Origin: Bacteroidaceae bacterium
GTDB lineage: Bacteria; Bacteroidota; Bacteroidia; Bacteroidales; Bacteroidaceae
Assembly (NCBI GenBank): GCA_017960985.1
Contig: JAGCYD010000018.1
Location: 1-39,759 of the forward strand
Length of the DNA: 39,759 nt
Direction: 5' to 3'
In this document: positions 23,336 through 31,271 of the stretch, piece by piece
Layout: each line of letters begins with the position of its first letter
Numbering within the stretch: position 1 is the first letter of the stretch
Notes under the pieces: generated by a model
Databases searched by the model: none
Told to the model about the DNA's origin: nothing
Seen by the model: the letters and a program-made list of their open reading frames with translations, nothing else
Program-made: the position numbers and the translations under genes

Positions 23336-24631
23336 CTGTACGGAATCGTTGACTGCGATAACTGCTATGTCAGTTGCGAAAGAGTCTTTCGCCCTGACCT
23401 CAACGGCAAGCCTGTTGTTGTTCTCTCGAACAATGACGGTTGCGTTGTAGCACGCAGCAACGAAGCAAAAAAGATGGGCATCAAAACCGGAACCCCATAT
23501 TTCCAGCTTGCCCAGCAATTCCCTGATGCCAAGATAGCCGTGTTCTCCAGCAACTACGAGTTGTATGGAGAACTTACAGGGCGGGTCGTGTCAATCATCC
23601 GTCAGAAAGCCCCTGCCTATTTCCGCTACAGCATCGACGAGTGCTTTGTCTATTGGGAAGGTTTCGATGGCGTGAACCTGAAAGAATGGGGCGAGAACCT
23701 TCACAAGCGCATCCGCAAGAGTGTAGGTATGCCCGTCAGCATCGGCCTTGCCCCGACAAAGACCTTGGCAAAGATGGCCAGTCACTTTGCAAAGAAGTAC
23801 CCTGGCTATCGCCACTGCTGTCTCATCGACAACGAGGAGAAGCGAAAAAAGGCACTGAAACTATACCCAATAGATGAAGTTTGGGGCATCGGACGTCGGT
23901 ATGCTGCCAAACTGCAAAGCCTTGGCGTGCAGACAGCCTATGACTTCGCTGAAAAATCAGATAGTTGGGTACGCGCCACCTTCAATAACATCGTTATCTA
24001 CAGGACCTGGCAGGAACTGAATGGAGTGGATGCCGTACCCAATGAAGAGATGGCAAAGAAGAAAAGCATCTGCACCAGTCGTAGTTTCAATGGCATGGTC
24101 ACGGGTTCCGACACCTTGAAAACCCATGTCTCGAACTACGCTGCCCGATGTGCAGAGAAACTGCGTCAGCAAGGCACGGTAGGCACAATCGTTGCCGTGT
24201 TTCTCCACACCAATGCTTTTCGTGAGGACTTGCCCCAGTACTGGAACTTCCAAGAGAAGCGCCTGACTGTTGGCACCAATAGCACCATAGACATCGTGAA
24301 AGCCGCCTCAGAGGTACTGCGAAGCATCTACATCAAAGGCTATCACTACAAGAAAGCCGGTGTAATCGTCATGGGTATTGGTCCCAATTCCCCCATGCAG
24401 TTAGACCTGTTCGACTACAATGCCGAGCAGTTCCAGAAGATGAAACGGCTTGATGCAGTCATTGACCGCATCAACAAAGTCAATGGCACCGAGACCATCG
24501 TTCTCGGCAGTCAGCAATATACCCAGAAGGACGGTAAGGGCAAGGCCGATGTATTTGCCAATGCCATCAAGCATGACTTCAGAAGTAAGAACCCGACGAC
24601 ACGTTGGAGTGATATAATACAACTCAAATAG
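23336..24631 (+). CDS. umuC: UmuC-like Y-family DNA polymerase (CTG start proposed)
   Basis: About 431 residues if translation starts at CTG 23336, giving (M)YGIVDCDNCYVSCERVF, exactly the family N-terminus. The only standard codons upstream in frame are TTG 23303 and ATG 23213, which would overlap umuD and add unrelated residues. Polymerase motifs are intact: VDCDNCYVSCERVF with the metal Asp, NNDGCVVARSNEAKKMG, YSIDECFV (the catalytic Asp-Glu pair) and VSIGLAPTKTLAKMASHFAK. The helix-hairpin-helix region IDEVWGIGRRYAAKL and a little-finger domain follow. It synthesises past DNA lesions and is usually error-prone. A second, broken copy of its 3' end lies at 26586-26652. Confidence 0.88.
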   Translation: MYGIVDCDNCYVSCERVFRPDLNGKPVVVLSNNDGCVVARSNEAKKMGIKTGTPYFQLAQQFPDAKIAVFSSNYELYGELTGRVVSIIRQKAPAYFRYSIDECFVYWEGFDGVNLKEWGENLHKRIRKSVGMPVSIGLAPTKTLAKMASHFAKKYPGYRHCCLIDNEEKRKKALKLYPIDEVWGIGRRYAAKLQSLGVQTAYDFAEKSDSWVRATFNNIVIYRTWQELNGVDAVPNEEMAKKKSICTSRSFNGMVTGSDTLKTHVSNYAARCAEKLRQQGTVGTIVAVFLHTNAFREDLPQYWNFQEKRLTVGTNSTIDIVKAASEVLRSIYIKGYHYKKAGVIVMGIGPNSPMQLDLFDYNAEQFQKMKRLDAVIDRINKVNGTETIVLGSQQYTQKDGKGKADVFANAIKHDFRSKNPTTRWSDIIQLK

Positions 24632-24659
24632 AGCGTAATTACAAAATATTTAGTTTGTC

Positions 24660-25556
24660 ATGGCATACTTTAATAATCAGAAACGCAATACTCCTGTCGC
24701 AACATTGATTAAGAACTACATAGACAAAAAAAGCGGCAAGGTAGATGAATCCCGCAAAGAGATATTGATAAGGTTTGACTATCTGGACTGGAAAGACCAG
24801 AAGAAAATCCTATCTGCGTTTCTTGACTCAGGTAAGACGGATAGGCGATGGGCATATACGAAGTTACTCAACTATTGGGACAAAATATTTGAGCCAAAGT
24901 TGAAAGAGCTATGGGAATCCTATCATGAGGAAAGATGTTCTTGGCCCGTTATTCGCTATTTTCCTGTGGAGTATATAAAGCAGAACCTTGATAAATTCAC
25001 AGAGGAAAAGGACTACTACCATGTATGCCTCAGACTTGCCCAAGACAAAAGTTTCCATATTGATAAAGACAAGTTAGCCCCTGCTGACTATTTATCAGTT
25101 GTTTTTGAATCCGACCGAACTATTTCAGACGAAGAAGCAAAAGATATACTGTTTAAGCTTGTTCATAAGTATTGTATTGAAAGGAAATCAATATCCACAT
25201 TGGTTTTAGACAATTATGCATTAAACTATGATTGTATAATTAGTCCGAAACATTTCAAGGAAGTCAGTCGTGCACGAAACTACCTTCAGCAACTAAATCT
25301 AACCCTGGTTGTATCGGAGTTTGATAAATGGGATGAAAATGTTCAAAACAAAATAGAAGAAAGTCCAGAATTCAGTAAGGTAACTCGTTATTCTCGAATT
25401 TTCGATGACAGAATAAGAATAGCCTATAAGTATTCATATCTGGCTCTGGACGAGAAGTATAAAGAAGCAACCGACCCGGATGCTGAGATGATGTTTCAAC
25501 CCAGCGAGTTCTACAGAATAATAGATAGACTTGATTATGACAACCCTCCATTTTAA
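24660..25556 (+). CDS. Unknown cluster protein, first of a tandem paralogous pair
   Basis: 298 residues, no signal peptide or membrane segment, rich in Lys, Asp, Glu and aromatic residues, probably mostly helical and cytoplasmic. The first 80 or so residues (from KRNTPVATLIKNYIDKKSGK to FEPKLKELWE) are nearly the same as in the next gene. The C-terminal part is more divergent, yet both keep AYKYSYLALD and end near DYDNPP or DYENPF. I recognise no domain. It starts 28 bases after umuC and is followed 22 bases later by its paralogue. Its repeated position downstream of umuC suggests a shared regulon, not a known function. Confidence 0.68.
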   Translation: MAYFNNQKRNTPVATLIKNYIDKKSGKVDESRKEILIRFDYLDWKDQKKILSAFLDSGKTDRRWAYTKLLNYWDKIFEPKLKELWESYHEERCSWPVIRYFPVEYIKQNLDKFTEEKDYYHVCLRLAQDKSFHIDKDKLAPADYLSVVFESDRTISDEEAKDILFKLVHKYCIERKSISTLVLDNYALNYDCIISPKHFKEVSRARNYLQQLNLTLVVSEFDKWDENVQNKIEESPEFSKVTRYSRIFDDRIRIAYKYSYLALDEKYKEATDPDAEMMFQPSEFYRIIDRLDYDNPPF

Positions 25557-25578
25557 CAGATAAATGAATCACAATTCC

Positions 25579-26574
25579 ATGGCAAACAATAATAACAAAC
25601 GGAACACGCCCTTCTCAACGTTGATTAAGAATTACATTGACAAGAATAGCGGCAAGGTTGATGAGTCCCGCAAGGAGATAATGAGAAGATTTGACTACCT
25701 GGACTGGAAAAACCAGAAGAAAATCTTATCTGCGTTTCTTGATTCTTGTAAAACCGATAGATGGTGGGCATATACGAAACTGTTTAATTGTTGGGACAAA
25801 TCATTTGAACCAAAGTTGAAAGAGCTTTGGGAAATCAATCCTGAAGATAGATGCACATGGGCCATAATTCGTCATATGCCTTTGGACTATATCACAGAGA
25901 ATCTTGATAAATTCACATCAGAAAAGGACTATTACCAGGTTTGCCTCAGACTTGGTCAAAGTAAAAGTTTCTCCATAGACAAGGACAGGCTTTCTCCTGC
26001 GGACTACCTTTCGGTACTTTATCGAACGAAGCGGACTATTTCAAAAGAGGAAGCTACAGACCTATTATATAGATTAGTACACAAGTATTGTGTAGAAAAG
26101 GATACCAAGCCAAGACGAGTGTTAGATTTAGATGATATAGACTATGGAAGAGTAATAGGGCCTAGAAAATTCAAGGAAGTAAGCCGTGCCCTTTATTATC
26201 TTCACATGCTCAATCTTGATCAAACTGCATGGCGGTTTGAAGATTGGGATATGGGTGTCCAAGTCGCTATATCAGAGAGTCCAGAATACAAATCAATACC
26301 AAGTAAGGTAATTGATTTCTCATCGGATTTAGATACGAGAATAGGAATAGCATATAAATACTCCTATTTAGCTTTGGACGACAAATACAAACAGTCATCT
26401 GACCCAGATGTAGAGTCAATGCTGAAGTCTGTGGATGAAGATACCGTTACATTATTGGATCTTTATAATTCACAGAAACATTATGCAGAACCTTTTTCTT
26501 TTTCAGAAGAACATTTGAAATATGTATCATGTGATTATGAGAATCCTTTTGGTAACTCGGAAATTAAATCTTAA
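25579..26574 (+). CDS. Unknown cluster protein, second of a tandem paralogous pair
   Basis: 331 residues from ATG 25579 (MANNNNKRNTPFSTLIKNY), chosen because it aligns with the start of the first paralogue. An in-frame ATG at 25564 would add five residues. Conserved blocks are shared with the 24660 gene, including FDYLDWKNQKKILSAFLDS and EKDYYQVCLRLGQ. A segment of about 25 residues before the final DYENPF is extra. The copy pair looks like an old tandem duplication followed by divergence of the C-terminal half. No function is recognised. Confidence 0.67.
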   Translation: MANNNNKRNTPFSTLIKNYIDKNSGKVDESRKEIMRRFDYLDWKNQKKILSAFLDSCKTDRWWAYTKLFNCWDKSFEPKLKELWEINPEDRCTWAIIRHMPLDYITENLDKFTSEKDYYQVCLRLGQSKSFSIDKDRLSPADYLSVLYRTKRTISKEEATDLLYRLVHKYCVEKDTKPRRVLDLDDIDYGRVIGPRKFKEVSRALYYLHMLNLDQTAWRFEDWDMGVQVAISESPEYKSIPSKVIDFSSDLDTRIGIAYKYSYLALDDKYKQSSDPDVESMLKSVDEDTVTLLDLYNSQKHYAEPFSFSEEHLKYVSCDYENPFGNSEIKS

Positions 26575-26585
26575 GATATGGTACT

Positions 26586-26652
26586 TAATAAAGAACGACT
26601 TCAGGAGCAAGAACCTTACGACACTTTGGAGTGATATAATTGTTTTGAAATA
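26586..26652 (+). pseudogene. Remnant of a second umuC 3' end
   Basis: The frame reads LIKNDFRSKNLTTLWSDIIV and then LK, against AIKHDFRSKNPTTRWSDIIQ then LK at the end of the intact umuC (24560-24628). At the DNA level AGTGATATAAT and most neighbouring bases match, but the remnant lacks the umuC stop and runs on for a few codons. It lies between the stop of the second paralogue and the 26677 gene. It indicates that the downstream gene once followed another umuC copy. Confidence 0.78.
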
Positions 26653-26676
26653 TAAACCAATAAAAAATTATAAATT

Positions 26677-27819
26677 ATGGAACAGAACTATTTGTTATAC
26701 ACACCTTATACGAATATAGGTATTAATGATAAATCTTATAAGTTCAAGAAGGATTTGTATGTACTTTTACGTTCAGAAGTTTTAAATAATGAAAAGTTTT
26801 CTTGGCAAGAAGTATGTTTATTCCTAGACTCCTTTATAATAATGCAGAAACATTTAAATATTGGTAAAGGACAACCAGATTATGATGAAAAAAGAGTCTC
26901 CGATTTGCTAATTAAGCTCTACGAAGAATATTATAAAGAATCAATAGATAAAAGATTTGAATATAGTCACTTATATAGTGTTCCAAATTTTGTATTTCTT
27001 ATTAAGCATTTACAAGGAGAAAAGAAATTAGGAACATCAATAAAGATTCTTTTAGAAGAAATTCATAATCGCCAAACACGCTTTGAGAATTATAATGAAA
27101 ATGATATTGTTGAATTGTGGGACTGTATTAATGAATATTCGCCAATAAGATGCCTCGATAATTTGACAGAGCTTAATGTTTTATCTCATATGGAGACACT
27201 TTATATAAAACGCAACAACAAACAATCATTTTTTACTGTTCCAGAAGGTTCTTTCATTGATTCTCTCAATGATTTAGATGAATATGACCCTTCTAATATT
27301 GCTTTTGTTGGTGTTAAAGAATTTAAAGAAGTATCTTGTATTTGGCCCTTTTCTTATGGATATGCTAGGGTCTTGAGCCGTAATGGCATATGGGGTTACC
27401 TAAGTGTAGAAACTAATGAAATTAGATGGTTGAAAGAAAATGTTTTATACGCTTTTGATTTTAAATGTGAAAGAGCAAGGATACAATTAAATAATGATTT
27501 TGAAAAATATTGTTTTATAGACTTATGTTTGAATGAGTGTTTTTCAAAAACATTTAATGAAGCACAGGATTTCAATAATGGTGAAACATTGGTTAGTGAT
27601 GATTATTGTAGATCATATAGAATAGATGTACTAGGGAACATCATAACTGAAGATCTTGAAAAATATGAGAAAAGCAAAAAAAAGAGTATAGATGATAGTA
27701 TTAAATCTAAGCAACTGTTTAATAAAAGTAGAAAACAATTTATTTCGTATGATGGAGAAAGCGAGATAATGGATTCTTTATGTGGATATGGAGCTGATCC
27801 TGAAATATACGGGTTTTAG
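26677..27819 (+). CDS. AT-rich unknown protein with one WG-like unit
   Basis: 380 residues, no signal peptide or membrane helix. The codons are much richer in A and T than those of the flanking household genes, a sign of recent arrival. About residues 228-250 (GYARVLSRNGIWGYLSVETN) look like one WG-repeat unit. A Lys-rich stretch near 328-340 follows, and the C-terminus is DSLCGYGADPEIYGF, which recalls the end of the 21967 protein. The first half is helical and unrecognised. It is the last gene of the cluster and is followed by a terminator at 27853. Confidence 0.65.
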   Translation: MEQNYLLYTPYTNIGINDKSYKFKKDLYVLLRSEVLNNEKFSWQEVCLFLDSFIIMQKHLNIGKGQPDYDEKRVSDLLIKLYEEYYKESIDKRFEYSHLYSVPNFVFLIKHLQGEKKLGTSIKILLEEIHNRQTRFENYNENDIVELWDCINEYSPIRCLDNLTELNVLSHMETLYIKRNNKQSFFTVPEGSFIDSLNDLDEYDPSNIAFVGVKEFKEVSCIWPFSYGYARVLSRNGIWGYLSVETNEIRWLKENVLYAFDFKCERARIQLNNDFEKYCFIDLCLNECFSKTFNEAQDFNNGETLVSDDYCRSYRIDVLGNIITEDLEKYEKSKKKSIDDSIKSKQLFNKSRKQFISYDGESEIMDSLCGYGADPEIYGF

Positions 27820-27824
27820 TTTTA

Positions 27825-28140
27825 TCACACCACACCACCCACATCTACCATTCCCCCAGAGTAATCACTTTGGGGGAATTTTTCGCACCCTATGTACAGC
27901 GTATCGAAGGCATCCGTGCCGTCGGTACGATGTTCCAGTAAATCCTCCTCCGTCTCGGCCAGCTTCTCGCCCCCTTTATCCTTGTGGAATCCGTTGCGTC
28001 CGCGTGTCACTCCTGCAGCCTGAACTGCGAGAATTATATCGTCGTTGTTCTGGCGGTTGAAGAACGGCATTAGCCGCTGCTTCCCTTGAAACGCTTGGTT
28101 GATGAGCAGGTACTTCTGTCGCCGTCGGTCTCTCCAGTAC
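27825..28140 (-). pseudogene. C-terminal fragment of an unidentified protein (broken)
   Basis: The minus-strand frame carries a protein-like stretch (YLLINQAFQGKQRLMPFFNR, then NNDDIILAVQAAGVTRGRNG) and ends at 27825 with no sound start. It is fused out of frame to the start of the gene at 28474. The stretch has the look of a larger enzyme or mobile-element protein C-terminus, but I cannot name it. The final 20 residues lie over the terminator at 27853, so they may be chance coding. Confidence 0.5.
27853..27883 (+). terminator. Rho-independent terminator closing the umuDC cluster
   Basis: CCCCCA and AGT pair with ACT and TGGGGG around an AATC loop, with one unpaired base on each side, followed by AATTTTT. 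It stands 33 bases after the stop of the 26677 gene. Confidence 0.8.
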
Positions 28141-28474
28141 CATGTCCCCCCATATTGGCGCGGTAAGCACAATAATTATAGGTGTAGGTATTCGGGATGG
28201 CCTGACCCATTTCGCGGATGACCTGTCGCGCCGTGGTATCTTCCTGTTGATACCACGCCATATAACGGGCCGCATTATAATAGTTCAGCCACGCGGTCTC
28301 GTCGGTTGTGTCTTTTTGTATCTGGGCTTTCCATGCCTCTTTTTGTTCCACATACCAGAAGAAGTCTTTCTCCGATACGATAGGACTTTCGATTCTTACC
28401 GCTTTTGTCTGTGCTCCAGCCATAGTTGTCATCAACATTGCCACAAGGGCCATGCAAACTCTTTTCAGTTTCAT
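28070..28474 (-). pseudogene. N-terminal fragment of a secreted protein (broken)
   Basis: The ATG at 28472-28474 begins a good signal peptide (MKLKRVCMALVAMLMTTMAG, cut after GAQ). It is followed by a plausible mature part (EKDFFWYVEQKEAWKAQIQK, then DTTDETAWLNYYNAARYMAW) up to YCAYRANMG near residue 109. After a run of six G residues at about 28146-28151 the frame turns into low-quality sequence and stops. The sense frame of the next fragment begins nearby. A frameshift or deletion junction is likely. The intact gene would be a larger exported protein typical of Bacteroidetes. Confidence 0.6.
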
Positions 28475-28597
28475 TCCTTTTTATTTTTAATGATTAAACG
28501 ATTTTTGCTCTCTGTTATTGCATACACAGAAAAGTGGAAATCGTTCACGGAATTGGATTTTTATATTCGTACACCTTCCTGAAAAGGACACGCTTTT

Positions 28598-28628
28598 TTT
28601 GTTTCTAATTGCTTTTTTTATACCTTTG
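28598..28628 (+). promoter_or_regulatory. Promoter of the queF operon
   Basis: TTTG at 28598-28601, a 19-bp spacer, then TACCTTTG at 28621-28628. The queF ATG follows 29 bases later. I see nothing else in the gap 28475-28657. Confidence 0.78.
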
Positions 28629-28657
28629 CACAGATATAGAAACATACGGATATAGAT

Positions 28658-29116
28658 ATGGACAGGAAACAAGAACATTTGCAGGCCCTCGGTAGAGAGG
28701 CGGAATACCGCAAAGACTATGCACCAGAAGTGTTGGAGGCATTCGAGAATAAGCATACGGAGAATGATTATTGGGTGAGGTTCAACTGTCCCGAGTTCAC
28801 AACGCTGTGTCCGATTACGGGACAACCCGACTTTGCCGAGATACGAATCTCCTATCTGCCCGACAAGAAAATGGTGGAGAGTAAGAGCCTGAAGTTGTAT
28901 TTGTTCAGCTTCCGCAACCATGGGGATTTCCACGAGGATTGCGTGAATACCATCATGAAGGATCTTATCAAGCTGATGGACCCAAAGTATATTGAAGTGA
29001 CGGGGTTGTTCCTACCGCGAGGCGGAATTAGCATCTATCCATTCGCAAACTACGGACGCCCCGGAACGAAATATGCCGAAATGGCGGAGTTCAGATTGCT
29101 ACACCATGAACTATAA
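28658..29116 (+). CDS. queF: 7-cyano-7-deazaguanine reductase (QueF)
   Basis: 152 residues, the size of the short, unimodular QueF type. The catalytic Cys stands in [13 protein letters not shown] near residue 50, the QueF signature is in [20 protein letters not shown] near 74, and [11 protein letters not shown] lies near the C-terminus. The enzyme reduces preQ0 to preQ1 with NADPH in queuosine synthesis. It overlaps the next gene by 11 bases. No other queuosine gene is in this window. Confidence 0.94.
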   Translation: MDRKQEHLQALGREAEYRKDYAPEVLEAFENKHTENDYWVRFNCPEFTTLCPITGQPDFAEIRISYLPDKKMVESKSLKLYLFSFRNHGDFHEDCVNTIMKDLIKLMDPKYIEVTGLFLPRGGISIYPFANYGRPGTKYAEMAEFRLLHHEL

Positions 29117-29810
29117 AGACCTTTTCATCGACTTCGACGATACCATCTACGATACGCATGGCAATGCGGATATTGCACTGCATGAGTTGTATCTAAACTT
29201 CGGTTTGGAACGGTATTTCGAAGAAGAAAAGGACTTCACGGAGTCTTATTGGAAAGTAAATATCCTGCTTTGGAGTCAATATGCCAAAGGGGAAATATCG
29301 CGCGACCATCTTATCGTGGAGCGTTTTCGCCAACCTCTGTCCATCGGAATGGGGGAACGGGCGACGAAGGAGTATTGTCTGCAGGTCAGCGACTGGTTCC
29401 TTGACTGCTGTGCCGACAAGTCAGGGGTTATCGACGGCGCATACGAAATACTCGACTATCTGAAGGGTAAGGGCTACGGACTGCATATATGCAGCAACGG
29501 CTTCCACGAGGTGCAGTACCGCAAACTGAAGGCAAGCCGCACGCTGGATTATTTTGATACAGTCATCTTAAGCGAGGATGCGGGATATAATAAGCCCGCG
29601 CCAGAATTTTTTGACTATGCCTTCAAGACGAGTGGGGCGCAGAAAGAAACGACCCTGATGATTGGGGATAATTTTGTGACGGACATTCTGGGAGCAAAGG
29701 AGGCGGGGATGGATGTGCTATTCTTCAACGCTCATCCCGACCAGTTCAAGGCTACGGAACCTGTGAACTTCGAAGTGAACCACCTGCGGGACATTATGAA
29801 CATATTGTAA
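29106..29810 (+). CDS. YjjG-type HAD hydrolase (non-canonical nucleotidase family)
   Basis: 234 residues from ATG 29106 ([20 protein letters not shown]). An upstream in-frame ATG at 29073 lies well inside queF and adds no conserved sequence. HAD motifs are complete: DFDDTIYD near residue 9 (nucleophile Asp), HICSNGFHE (motif II), YNKPAPEFF (Lys, motif III) and [17 protein letters not shown] (motif IV). A helical cap lies between motifs I and II. Family members dephosphorylate nucleotides such as dUMP or damaged ones. Exact substrate is unknown. It is translationally coupled to queF. Confidence 0.85.
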   Translation: MNYKDLFIDFDDTIYDTHGNADIALHELYLNFGLERYFEEEKDFTESYWKVNILLWSQYAKGEISRDHLIVERFRQPLSIGMGERATKEYCLQVSDWFLDCCADKSGVIDGAYEILDYLKGKGYGLHICSNGFHEVQYRKLKASRTLDYFDTVILSEDAGYNKPAPEFFDYAFKTSGAQKETTLMIGDNFVTDILGAKEAGMDVLFFNAHPDQFKATEPVNFEVNHLRDIMNIL

Positions 29811-29814
29811 GCGT

Positions 29815-30618
29815 ATGGCACTGAAACTGCGTGAACTGGATATTGTGGAGAGTAGGGCGGCATTGGATGAACTGTCCGAAGGGAAGTTGATGATAAATAC
29901 TATCAATGCGCATTCCTACAATGTGGCACAGAAGGACGAAGCCTTTGCACAGGCGTTGAAGGCAGGAGTCCTTATTCCCGACGGAACAAGTATCGTAAAA
30001 GCCTGCCGTTTTATCAAAGCCAAAAGTCGCCCAAAGGAGAGAATCGCTGGATGGGACTTGTTTCGATATGAAATGGATAAACTGGAGAATGGCTTATCAC
30101 TATATCGGTTATACGGATGGGACATGTTTCGATATGAAAAGGACATACTGGAGGAAGGAGAATCGAGTGGGGAAAGAAAACCCATTGTTGCCCTATTGGG
30201 GTCGAGCGTGCCCGTGTTGAAGAAAATAGAGGAGCGTGCCCAGTCGGAATATCCCAATCTGCATCTTGTTACCTATTCGCCCCCTTACAAAACGGAATTC
30301 AGCGATGAGGACAATCAAAAGATGATTGATTTCATCAACCAATCTTCTCCTGACTTATTGTGGATTGGTATGACAGCCCCCAAACAAGAGAAGTGGATAT
30401 ATGAACATTGGGATGAGTTGGATATAAACTGTCATGTCGGTGCCATAGGCGCTGTGTTCGATTTCTATGCAGGAACTGTCCGTCGGGCACCGATATGGTG
30501 GCAGGAGCACTCACTCGAATGGCTCTACCGTCTGTTGAAAGAGCCCAGGCGAATGTGGCGGCGCTATCTGATAGGGAATATCATGTTTGTGTATAGGATA
30601 ATTCTGGAGAAGTTATGA
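29815..30618 (+). CDS. WecG/TagA/CpsF glycosyltransferase with internal duplication
   Basis: 267 residues. The family signatures are present: INTINAHSYNVAQKD, AGVLIPDGTSIVKA with the conserved Asp, RIAGWDLFRYEM, LLWIGMTAPKQEKWI and GAVFDFYAGTVRRAPIWWQE. Members transfer N-acetylmannosamine-type sugars to lipid-linked glycans at the membrane. Residues 79-100 and 101-122 are two copies of a 22-residue unit (GWDLFRYEMDKLENG and GWDMFRYEKDILEEG begin them). The family normally has one, so this copy is about 22 residues longer. It begins 4 bases after the previous stop. Confidence 0.85.
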   Translation: MALKLRELDIVESRAALDELSEGKLMINTINAHSYNVAQKDEAFAQALKAGVLIPDGTSIVKACRFIKAKSRPKERIAGWDLFRYEMDKLENGLSLYRLYGWDMFRYEKDILEEGESSGERKPIVALLGSSVPVLKKIEERAQSEYPNLHLVTYSPPYKTEFSDEDNQKMIDFINQSSPDLLWIGMTAPKQEKWIYEHWDELDINCHVGAIGAVFDFYAGTVRRAPIWWQEHSLEWLYRLLKEPRRMWRRYLIGNIMFVYRIILEKL

Positions 30619-31262
30619 AAAGGATGTGTCTTTTGCTCGTTCTGTTTGTCGGCACGCTTTGTCGGGCGCAGCAATGTGACACCTGCTTTACCAGTAGTCC
30701 CATACCTGACAGCGTATTCTTTCGGATGAAGGGCAAGAGTTACAAAGCGGATTGTACGGTACCTCGTGACGAGCTCCGCTATCTTCGGCTTTCGTATTGT
30801 GACGGCAAAGGCAAGACCCAGACGGGAGAAATGGTTTGTAACAAAGCGATAGCAGAGGATTTGGTGCGTATCTTTCGGGAACTATGGAAGGCAGGATACC
30901 GCATTGAACGGATGCGTCTCATCGACGAATATGATGCTGACGACCAGCGTTCGATGGAAGCGAACAATACATCGTGTTTCAATTTCCGCATGATTTCCGG
31001 TACAAAAAAAATATCAAAGCACGGCAGAGGTGTGGCCGTAGATATAAATCCCTTGTATAATCCGTATGTATATACACGGGGCGGTGTTCAGAAGGTGGAA
31101 CCCAAAGACGGAAAAAAGTGGGCGTATAATAGAAAAACGAGGAAGGACATTCCCTATAAGATTGACGAATCGGACTTGTGCTACAAGTTGTTTACGCAAC
31201 ACGGCTTTCGTTGGGGAGGAAGTTGGACAACGAGAAAAGACTATCAGCACTTTGAAAAATAA
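30615..31262 (+). CDS. Exported M15-family peptidase (D-Ala-D-Ala carboxypeptidase-like)
   Basis: 215 residues. The leader MKRMCLLLVLFVGTLCRAQQ suggests export. The M15 zinc motif is SKHGRGVAVDINPLYNP near residue 134 with the His and Asp ligands, and the third ligand is in DYQHFEK at the C-terminus. Such enzymes cut peptidoglycan stem peptides. Four Cys residues near the N-terminus could form disulfides. The ATG overlaps the stop of the glycosyltransferase gene (ATGA). Confidence 0.83.
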   Translation: MKRMCLLLVLFVGTLCRAQQCDTCFTSSPIPDSVFFRMKGKSYKADCTVPRDELRYLRLSYCDGKGKTQTGEMVCNKAIAEDLVRIFRELWKAGYRIERMRLIDEYDADDQRSMEANNTSCFNFRMISGTKKISKHGRGVAVDINPLYNPYVYTRGGVQKVEPKDGKKWAYNRKTRKDIPYKIDESDLCYKLFTQHGFRWGGSWTTRKDYQHFEK

Positions 31263-31271
31263 ATAATAGGA

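Noticed and set aside
28487-28933. Minus-strand open frame of 148 codons over queF
   Set aside because: It is antisense to the queF promoter and coding region and lacks any recognisable feature.
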